Shown here one piece after another: positions 56,001-64,000 of a stretch of DNA of 64,000 nt (its first letter is position 1; every line of letters begins with the position of its first letter). Both the position numbers and the translations under genes were made by a program. The stretch is from Latrodectus hesperus. Its lineage: Eukaryota > Arthropoda > Arachnida > Araneae > Theridiidae. Where the stretch lies: NCBI GenBank assembly GCA_037975125.1, contig JAJQOW010000014.1:19733484-19797483 (forward strand), written 5' to 3'. The notes under the pieces were generated by a model. That model was not told where the DNA came from. It did no database searches and saw only the letters and a program-made list of their open reading frames with translations.

Positions 56001-56735
56001 GACATGTGGGCTGTGGAGTTTTTATTAATAATACAGATTTTAATTACAGCCTACATTCGTTCTGCTCCATCTTTACTGCTGAAGCAACTGCTATATAGTA
56101 TGCGCTTCAGCATGTGAATACAGGCAACTATCATAAATATTGTATCTATACTGACAGCATGAGTATTATTGAAGCTTTGAAGAACAATAGTGTTACCTGT
56201 CATCCTGTTGTGTCCAAAATTTTTAAAGCATTGGATTCTCTTGCTGGCAAGGGAAAAGAAATTGTATTTTGTTGGATACCAAGTCACGTAGGTCTTGATG
56301 GAAACGAGAGAGCAGATGCAGCTGCAAAGGCTGCATGAAGATCCAGTTTTACCATCGGTTCCGCTCTCAGATGTGAGAAAGAGTATAAAAAGCTTTATTT
56401 GTTCCCTTTGGGAAGAATCATGGAACTTGCAGGTCGGAAACAAACTACATACCATCTTCTCATCCCTCACCTCATTATCAGTTTTACCGTTACGAAGTGC
56501 AGATGTTAGATTGACTCGCCTTCGTATCGGACACACACGTTTCACACACAGACATTTGTTTTTAAACGAACTAAATCCATGGTGTGAAACGTGTGATGAA
56601 CCATTCACTGTTTATCATATTTTAATTTCATGTCATGATTTTAACCAACAACGTTTACAATTTTTTAAAACTGATTTTATCACTTTATTTGATATCATAG
56701 GGGATCCACTCCCATAAAAACCTATTTGCTTTCTT
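53090..56735 (+). pseudogene. ORF2 of copy N, one stop and late frameshifts
   Basis: Open for about 1,000 codons: APE (WNCHGLRSHLDD, ALQETFLKS, LLGDFNGHSSLWG, SDHFPL), RT (YRPIALTSCFCKTLERMVNA, SGFRKGRSTLDN, FFDIEKAYDR, EGVPQGSILS, YVDDLQIS) and the start of RNase H (FTDGSKTAGHVG, AEATAI). A TAG at 56096-56098 replaces the following Tyr. The frame then continues (CIYTDSMSIIEALKNN, WIPSHVGLDGNERAD) until an inserted base near 56,335 shifts it; the C-terminus with CETCDEPFTVYHILISC follows in another frame and breaks again near 56,705. APE and RT appear undamaged, making this the copy with the most complete endonuclease plus RT. Confidence 0.9.
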
Positions 56736-56994
56736 GAGGGCAATAGGTTTCATACATTATATCTTATTTACATGTTAAATTTTAAAAATTGTGTTTATAG
56801 TTGATTTTTCTTTTTTATATTTTATAAATTGATTTTAAAATAATATATACACATAATTTTATTTTTTTAAAAAAATTTTAATGTTGCTTGGGTTTAAAAA
56901 AATAAATAAATAAATAAATAAAGCTAAAAAAACTTACTTTTGGCGCAGCATGTCCAATTTTGGACCTTGCGCCATAAAACCCAACCAACCAACC

Positions 56995-57698
56995 ATCTCC
57001 TTTTGCAGTACCCAGATAGGACAACTTCTAGCGTAGGAGGGGTGGTCACCCTTACAGTTGACACACCTCTCCTTTGCAGTGCAAGACGAACTGTCGTGGC
57101 CAACTGCTGCGCAGCGAGCGCAAGTCAGTTTGCCCCTGCAAGCCGCTTTAGAGTGACCAAATCTCTGGCACTGGAAACAACGCAAAGGATTTGGAATAAA
57201 TGGCCTAACGGAGAGATGCATATACGCTGCTTTAATATGCTGCGGTAGGTCTGGCGTCGCAAATGTCAGGATGAGATGTTTAGTATTAATAACTTTATCA
57301 TCTCTCCTGACAGTAATGCGTTTTACAGCACAGACCTTTTGCTCTTTTAGATTTTCTAGTATCTCATCCGTAGGCGTGTTAAGCAAATCCTTGGCGGATA
57401 TCACACCATGAGAAAAGTTAAGGTTTGTATGAGGCGAGACAGACACCTCAAGATTAGCTAGCATATTCAAGTTCACAATCTGAGCTGCTTGAATTTTAGA
57501 GACAACTTCAACCATTAAATCACCAGAACGCAATTTTCTAGTGCTCTTCACTTCACCGACTGTGCCTGTTATAGCTTTTTGGATGAGGAAAGGGGATACT
57601 GTATCAAAAGAACCCTCTTTCCTTTTAATTACATAAAACTTTGCATTTAATAGTGAAAATGTTTGCTCCCGTGGGAGAATAGAAATATTACTTTCCAT
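56995..57698 (-). pseudogene. ORF1 fragment, copy M
   Basis: Starts at ATG 57698 (MESNISILPREQTFSLLNAK) and is open through three knuckles to GDHPSYARSCPIWVLQKEM, where the tail of copy N cuts it. The truncated frame runs into N's tail. Confidence 0.88.
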
Positions 57699-58137
57699 AT
57701 TTAAATTGGAAAATTCGGGACCTGACGGCACCACCCACCACCGAGTCCAACAAGGGGGTGCAGACCAGCTGCACCAGTGCTAGTCAGGTCCTATATCACA
57801 GTACATCCCTGAAGTGGCCTCCACCCTTAACGAGTCACCCAGTAGATGTACCGATCGCTTGATCCATTAAGCCGATTGATGTGCTGAGGACCACAACACA
57901 CCTCCCGTTTACCTGAAGCAGAGGCCAAAGCAATGTGTTGGTCTCTGGAGGCCTCAATTACCAGGATCCTCCTTTCCAGGGACACGGGTCTCCACGCACG
58001 GCAAACACGTGGGTGATTTAGTCCCCAAGAGTAGCTAATAGCAACAGAGCGGCGAAAGCTACTCAAGGGGAGCCCTCAACCTCTTTCGAGGCAATCACAC
58101 TGAGGGAGAAGAGGAAGAAAAAGCAGAAGAGTAGAAG

Positions 58138-61100
58138 GTTGGTTGGTTGGTTGGTTGGGTTTTATGGCGCAAGGTCCAAATGAGGACAAGCTGCGCCAGA
58201 TTTTTTTTTGTATATTATTTTTTTATTTTTATTTTTTATTATTTTAAACCAATCAACTTTTAAAATTTCTTTAAAAATATAAGAAATATTTATAAAATTA
58301 TTAACATAAAAAATAGACAAACACCCAACATATAAATGATTAAATTATATCTAAAACATATAAGATAAAAAAACCTAAACTAAATCTGTAAAATGTTTTA
58401 TGTATTTAATTAAAAATCTTTAATTTAAAATTATATATAATCTATAAAACCAATGCTTCTTAAAAAAGCAAAAATATTTTGATGCGGTGGTTCGCCCAGC
58501 AAATCCCGCATCGTTAAAAGATCAGTTTTAAAAAATTTAAAACGATGTTGGTTAAAATCAGAACATGAAATTAAAATATGAAACAGAGTGTATGGTTCGT
58601 CGCACGTTTCACACCAAGGTTTTAATTCATTTAAGAATAGATGCTTATGAGTGAAACGTGTGTGTCCAATACGAAGACGGGTTAATTTAACATCCGCACT
58701 TCGTAAAGGTAAAACTGAAAATGAAATGAGTGATGAAGTTATGGTATTTAGTTTGTTGTTGACTTGCATCCTCCATGAATCCTGCCAAAGTTTATAAATA
58801 AAACTCTTCACACCTTTTCTCGCATCACATAACGGAACGGAAGGCTGAAGTGGAGTAGATGCAGACTTTGCAGCTACATCAGCCCTCTCGTTACCATCAA
58901 GACCTACATGCCCTGGGATCCAACAAATGATGATATCGAATCCCCTGCACTTCAAAGAGTCTAACCTGCAAAAAATCTCCGACACAACAGGGTGATAGTT
59001 GACATTAATATTCTCCACAGCTTCTAAAACGCTCAGGCTGTCAGTGTATATACAAAATTTATTTGATCCTTTACTACCCACATACTGAAGCGCGCATAAT
59101 ATCGCAGTTGCCTCAGCAGTGAAGATGGAGCAGGACATATTAAGGCTGTAACTAAGAGTTATATTATCAATATAAACTCCACAGCCAACATGTCCTGCAG
59201 ATTTTGAACCATCTGTAAATATAGGTTGATAAGAATCAAACTGACAGCGATGAGAAGAATAGAGCTGATGGAAAACAACAGGAGATGTGTCCAATTTTTT
59301 GAACTGTGCAAAGGGATTGATTATTTTACATTATGGCTCATACCAGGGTGGATGTGAAGTTCGATTTGTGGCAGATATTCGAACGTCATGCAGGTCAGAC
59401 AATATTAAGTGAGATTTTATTCTAATGAGAAAAGGTGGTATGCTCCTTGGACGAGCATGGTATAGTCTTTTAAGAGCAAATGTAGGAATCATGGAATGTA
59501 ATGGATGATGAGGGTCAGACATGATCTTAGCATAATAATTGAGAGACAGCTGCATTCGTCTCAGGTCTAAGGGCAGTTGTTGGCAAATTGCATATAGACT
59601 CTGGACGGGTGATGTGCGGAATGCGCCCGAACATATCCTCAGAGCATTGTGATGAACAGTGTCCAATCTGCATAAAACAGAGTGTCTAGCTGAACCATAA
59701 ACAACACAACTGTAGTCAATGCGTGATAAAATTAGTGACTGATATATTCGAAGAAGTGATGTGCGATCAGCACCCCAGGATGTGTTTGAAAGCACCCTGA
59801 GGATATTAAGTGATCGCTCACACTTCTTCCGCAGATTTAAAACATGCGGAAGGAAAGTTAATTTTCGATCGAATATTACACCAAGAAATTTCATCTCGCT
59901 GACTACAGGTATAATGGTGTTGTCAATTAAAATCTTTGGATCACTATGTATGCTAGTTTTCCTGCAGAAGTGGACACATCTACTCTTGCTAGGAGAAAGA
60001 GTATGGCCATTCTCAGCACACCATGCAGCAAGTTTATTAACAGCTGTTTGTAACTGTCTCTCAATTAAATGCATATTTGACCCCTCACAAGATATTTGCA
60101 AGTCATCAACGTACAATGTACCATGAACAGAAGGTGATAATTTATGTAATATGCTACTAATGTGAAGGTTAAAAAGGGTTACACTCAAAATACAACCTTG
60201 AGGTACACCCTCAGCTTGATTAAAAGTATCAGAATAAAAAGTTCCTATGCGGACTTTAAAAACACGGGAGCGTAAAAAGTTTTCCAGGAATATCGGCAGA
60301 TTACCCCGGAAGCCAAAATCATATAGTGAACGGAGAATTCCATAACGCCATGTACGGTCATATGCTTTCTCTATGTCGAAGAAAATGGAAACCAAATGAT
60401 TTCTCCGCACGAAAGCGTTGCGGATTTGGGTTTCCAAATATGTTATGTTATCAAGAGTGGACCTTCCTTTACGGAAACCACTCTGATTAACAGGAATACA
60501 ATTATTTTTTTCTAAGACATAAACGAGACGAGCATTGACCATACGCTCGAGAGTCTTACAAAAGCAGCTAGTCAGAGCTATGGGTCGATAGTTTAGAGGA
60601 TCAGAAGGATCTTTACCAGCTTTCAGGACCGGAATTACTATAGCTTTATTCCAATGCGTAGGAAATATATTTTCGGTCCAGATCCTGTTAAACAAGCGAA
60701 GTATATTCGCTATAGAATCTGGACATAAATGTCTAAGCATTTGGTAGCTGATTCCATCTGGTCCTGGGCTAGTATCATGGGCCTGCTGTAATGCTCTCTT
60801 CAATTCCAACATCCGAAATTCACAGTTATATGGCAAAGCTTGCCTTTGGTTGAAACGAATTTGTGTTCTCTCGGCGTGATTCTTAATTCTCAAAAAGGAA
60901 GAACTGTAAGAGTCAACGCCTGAGACACTAGCAAAAGTTTCACCAAGGAGGTTTGCAATGTCCTGACGAGAAGAGTGTACAGCAGCTCCGGATTTTAAAA
61001 TAGGAATGGGAAATTCTCTATATATACCATTGGCTGCTTTCACTCTTCACCATAACTGCTTACTGGATGTGGAAGAAGTTATTGAGGATACATAGCGAGA

Positions 61101-61878
61101 CCAAGACTCCTTCTTACTTTGACGACGAGCTCTGCGAGCTAATGCTTTTGCTCTCTTAAAGGCGATAAGATTCTCCGTTGTGGGGTATCTCCGAAATAAC
61201 CCCCATAACTTCCTTTGTTTTTTATATGTTTGTTGACATTCTTTGTTCCACCAAGGTTTGCAACGCCTGTGTGGTATAGAGGAACTCTTAGGTATTGATG
61301 CTTCAGCTGCATTTATAATTGTTTCGGTAACTTTAGTAACGGCATCATCAATATTCTCGATCTGAACCATTTCATCATCAACATCTGCCAATTGTGTAAA
61401 CAGTGCCCAGTCTGCCCGACTGTACACGTAAGTAGGTTGACGATTTTGTCGCACACTACTACCTCCAGTCTGGAAGACGGCAAGAGGAAAGTGATCACTA
61501 TTATATAGATCATTTCCTACTGTAAAGCTTAAAGATGGCAGAACTGAAGGAGAACATATAGCCAAATCGAGAGAATGAAATGTTCTAGTGGGTAAATGCA
61601 AGTAGGTCTTCTCGTCGGTATTCATCAGACAGAGACAATTATCAATAATAAACCTCTCCATCTGACGACCGCGAGAATTTTTATCACTACTTCCCCACAA
61701 AGAATTATGTCCGTTAAAGTCACCGAGTAACAAAAATGGTGTAGGCAGCTGATCAACTATTGCGTCGAGTTCCTCTTGGCGTATGACATCGTGTGGTGGT
61801 AAATATAAACTACAGACTGTTAATAAGCATGAAGTATGAATTCTCACAGCTACAGCCTGTAGAGTAGTATTCAATGGA
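58138..61878 (-). mobile_element. LINE copy O, 5'-truncated in ORF2
   Basis: Tail of about five TTGG units, hairpin 58165-58198, 3' UTR and about 1,140 codons of ORF2; truncated at 61878 within the endonuclease and joined to the tail of copy P. Copy M is attached to its tail at 58137. It is the most diverged of the long copies (DARPRSIPPFLI-like but with its own changes). Confidence 0.9.
58431..61878 (-). pseudogene. ORF2 of copy O, two nonsense codons
   Basis: A single frame from 61878 to the natural stop at 58431 is interrupted only by TGA at 61047-61049 (after KQLW, probably replacing Arg) and TAA at 59331-59333 (after WYEP). It includes APE from TTLQAVAVRIHTS on (LLGDFNGHNSLWG, SDHFPLAVFQ), RT (SGFRKGRSTLDN, FFDIEKAYDR, EGVPQGCILS, YVDDLQIS), RNase H (FTDGSKSAGHVGCGVY, CIYTDSLSVLEAVEN, WIPGHVGLDGNERAD) and CETCDEPYTLFHILISC. 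No frameshift was noticed. Confidence 0.9.
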
Positions 61879-64000
61879 TGGTTGGTTGGTTGGTTGGGTT
61901 TTATGGCGCAAGGTCCAAAATTGGACATGCTGCGCCAAGAATTAGTTTTGTGTAACTTTATTTAATTTTAATTTTTTATTTATTTATTTTCAAAATCCCA
62001 AACAACATTAAAATATTAAAAAACAAAAATAAGTGTATATACTATATTAAAATCTAGTTATAAAATATAGAAAATGAAACTAGCAATTATTTGTATAATT
62101 TTTTTAAAATCCAAAATGCAAATTAAATATAATGTATAAAACCTATTGCCTTCAAGAAAGCGAATAGGTTTCCATGGGGTGGATCCCCTAATAAATCAGA
62201 TAAAATTAATAAATTATTATTAAAATAGTGTAAACGTTGCTGGATAAAATCATGACATGAAATTAAAATATGTTGAACAGTGTATGGTTCATCACACGCT
62301 TCACACCATGGAGTTAGTTCACTTAGAAACAAATGTCTGTGTGTGAAACGTGTGTGTCCGATACGAAGGCGAGTTAATCTAACATCAGCACTTCGTAGCG
62401 GTAAAACTGATAATGAAATGAGATATGGGAAAATGGTACACAATTTGTTGGTGACCTGCATGCTCCAAAACTCCTGGAAGAGGGAGTAGACATGATTTTT
62501 AATATACTTCCTCACATCTGAAAGAGGGATTGAAAATTGTATTGACGTTGAAGCTGCTTTAGCAGCCGCGTCTGCCTTTTCATTTCCCTCGAGACCTACG
62601 TGACCTGGGATCCAACAAAATTTGATATCACTCCCCTTGCCAGCAAGGGAATCCAATGTTTGGAAAATCTTGGACACAACCGGATGACAATGAATGTTCA
62701 AATTCTCCAACGCTTTTAATACACTCAAGCTGTCAGTATACACGCAAAATGAATGAGAATTTACAGTATTCACGAGCTGAAGCGCATTATAAATTGCTGT
62801 GGCTTCAGCTGTAAAGATGGAGCAGGAAGCATGAAGGCTGTAACTGTATGTAACATTATTCATAAAAATACCACAGCCAACATGTCCTGCTGTTTTAGAA
62901 CCATCCGTGAATACTGGCGTGTAGGAAGAATACTGACAGCGATGGGAATAATATAGCTGTTGGAAAATTGTAGGCGTTGTGTCCGGTTTTCTACAATCAG
63001 CAAATGGATTGATAATCAATATTTGTGGATCATACCAAGGTGGATGTACTAAAATGTCCGTTTTAATGAAACGGACATCACGTAGGTCAGATAAAGATAA
63101 ATGGTTTTTTGTTCGAGTGAGGAAGGGTAGGATGCTATATGGTCTAGCATCATATATTCTCTTCAGAGCAGGAGTAAGAGCAAAAGAACATAGTGGATGG
63201 TGAGGGTCAGACATAATTTTACAATAATAATTGAGAGACAGCTGCATACGTCGCAGGTCTAAGGGCAGTTGTTGACAAATTGCATATAGACTCTGGACGG
63301 GTGATGTGCGGAATGCGCCAGAACATATTCTCAGAGCAGAATGATGGACAGTGTCCAGTCTGCGTAAAACAGAAGACCTAGCGGATCCGTAAACAACACA
63401 ACCGTAGTCTATGCGAGATAAAATTAATGATTGGTAAACTCGGAGGAGTGACGTGCGATCAGCACCCCAAGATGTATTTGAAAGCACCTTGAGGATATTG
63501 AGCGATCGCTCGCACTTCTTCCGCAGATATAATATATGCGGAAGAAAGGTTAATTTACGATCAAATATCACTCCGAGAAATTTTATCTCACTGACCACTG
63601 GTATAGGTGTGTTGTTTATACGAATGACGGGATCATTGTGGAGGCTAGTCTTTCTGCAGAAATGGACACATTTGCTCTTGCTAGGAGATAGTGTATGGCC
63701 ATTCTCAGCACACCATGCAGCAATTTTATTAACAGATGTTTGTAATTGTCTCTCAATTAAATTCATGTTAGACCCTTCACAAGATATTTGCAGGTCATCA
63801 ACATACAAGGTACCATGCACAGAAGGTGAAAGTTGATGAAGAATGCAACTGATATGAAGATTAAAAAGGGTGACACTTAAAATACTTCCCTGAGGAACAC
63901 CTTCAGGTTGGTTAAAAGTATTGGACAAAATCGTACCAATACGAACTTTAAAACCACGGGAGCGTAAAAAGTTTTCTATAAATATCGGCAAATTACCCCT
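61879..64000 (-). mobile_element. LINE copy P, continues beyond the window
   Basis: Tail, hairpin 61904-61937, 3' UTR and the C-terminal part of ORF2, still open at the window edge. The 5' extent is unknown. Confidence 0.9.
62123..64000 (-). CDS. ORF2 of copy P, partial, undamaged as far as visible
   Basis: Over 620 codons open from the window edge (FIENFLRSRGFKVRIG) to the natural stop at 62123. RT motifs EGVPQGSILSVTLFN and YVDDLQISCEGS, RNase H (FTDGSKTAGHVGCGIF, AEATAIYNAL, CVYTDSLSVLKALEN, WIPGHVGLEGNEKAD) and the C-terminal CEACDEPYTVQHILISC are present. The first RT aspartate lies outside the window. Whether the whole element is intact cannot be judged here. Confidence 0.88.
   Translation of the reverse strand, partial: RGNLPIFIENFLRSRGFKVRIGTILSNTFNQPEGVPQGSILSVTLFNLHISCILHQLSPSVHGTLYVDDLQISCEGSNMNLIERQLQTSVNKIAAWCAENGHTLSPSKSKCVHFCRKTSLHNDPVIRINNTPIPVVSEIKFLGVIFDRKLTFLPHILYLRKKCERSLNILKVLSNTSWGADRTSLLRVYQSLILSRIDYGCVVYGSARSSVLRRLDTVHHSALRICSGAFRTSPVQSLYAICQQLPLDLRRMQLSLNYYCKIMSDPHHPLCSFALTPALKRIYDARPYSILPFLTRTKNHLSLSDLRDVRFIKTDILVHPPWYDPQILIINPFADCRKPDTTPTIFQQLYYSHRCQYSSYTPVFTDGSKTAGHVGCGIFMNNVTYSYSLHASCSIFTAEATAIYNALQLVNTVNSHSFCVYTDSLSVLKALENLNIHCHPVVSKIFQTLDSLAGKGSDIKFCWIPGHVGLEGNEKADAAAKAASTSIQFSIPLSDVRKYIKNHVYSLFQEFWSMQVTNKLCTIFPYLISLSVLPLRSADVRLTRLRIGHTRFTHRHLFLSELTPWCEACDEPYTVQHILISCHDFIQQRLHYFNNNLLILSDLLGDPPHGNLFAFLKAIGFIHYI

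Larger units (their letters stand above)
51415..56994 (+). mobile_element. LINE copy N, full length on the plus strand
   Basis: The only plus-strand copy. It starts with the complete terminus CCCCCTCAGGGGG at 51415, then leader, ORF1, ORF2, 3' UTR, hairpin 56941-56974 and the tail CCCAACCAACCAACC ending at 56994. It belongs to the E/I subfamily in its C-terminal half (DARPLSVPPFL). No target duplication: left flank is copy M ORF2 end, right flank is copy M ORF1. Confidence 0.93.
51067..58137 (-). mobile_element. LINE copy M, split by copy N
   Basis: Two minus-strand pieces surround the plus-strand copy N. Piece 51067-51414 has tail, hairpin 51095-51128, 3' UTR and the last codons of ORF2. 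Piece 56995-58137 has part of ORF1 and nearly the whole leader. The intervening ORF1 end and most of ORF2 (around 3.7 kb) are absent and no target duplication is visible. Either N inserted with a large deletion of its target, or M was already internally deleted. That the two pieces are one copy is inferred. Confidence 0.65.

Noticed and set aside
24019..61900. (TTGG)n runs as telomeric repeats
   Set aside because: Arthropod telomere repeat is usually TTAGG; these runs always sit next to the LINE 3' hairpin and are its tail.
17474..64000. CRISPR-like or tandem satellite array
   Set aside because: The repeated blocks are LINE copies of different extent; spacing and unit length are irregular.

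Overview
The window looks like AT-rich nuclear DNA from an arthropod, most likely a spider. The reasons are long AT-rich non-coding stretches with GT-AG introns, tRNA-derived SINEs, a DUF4806-type exon, a DUF4817-type mariner-like transposase, and above all a dense build-up of one non-LTR retrotransposon (LINE) family. The species-group call is inference. No prokaryotic organisation, rRNA, canonical tRNA gene or CRISPR array was seen.

Positions 1-17,300 are AT-rich with scattered older repeats. These are a mariner-like transposon with about 90-bp inverted repeats and one in-frame stop (1740-3206); a palindrome (4261-4306); relics of two other LINEs (4725-5030 minus, 5160-6020 plus), the second broken by one of two inverted 323-bp MITE copies; two copies of a tRNA-headed SINE (7697-8024, 9917-10214); two fragments of another SINE-like repeat (700-850, 16856-17090); a decayed DUF4806 gene end on the minus strand (11520-12412) with an older duplicate beside it; and a composite duplication (8218-8497 and 15109-15755).

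Positions 17,340-30,096, 32,574-34,262 and 37,497-64,000 are almost solid copies of one LINE family, labelled A to P here. The element has a conserved leader of about 530 bp starting with two small hairpins, ORF1 (about 378 aa, three zinc knuckles), ORF2 (AP endonuclease, reverse transcriptase, RNase H, C-terminal CCHC), an AT-rich 3' UTR, a terminal hairpin and a (TTGG)n/(CCAA)n tail instead of poly(A). It resembles the I-group LINEs that carry RNase H. Copies A (17474-23079) and K (43175-48887) are full length with 13-bp and 10-bp target duplications and sit inside older copies B and J. Copy N (51415-56994) is full length on the plus strand inside M. Most other copies are 5'-truncated and joined head to tail: the (TTGG)n tail of one is followed directly by an internal position of the next, at nine places. 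No copy has a fully intact ORF2; A and K keep intact ORF1.

Between the LINE blocks, 30,097-32,573 holds a decayed transposase N-terminal region and two well-defined terminal exons (30930-31196 and 31293-31393, plus strand). They encode an unrecognised AT-hook protein with a repeated 14-residue motif and are the best candidate for a live host gene. Positions 34,263-37,490 are AT-rich with no gene I can support.
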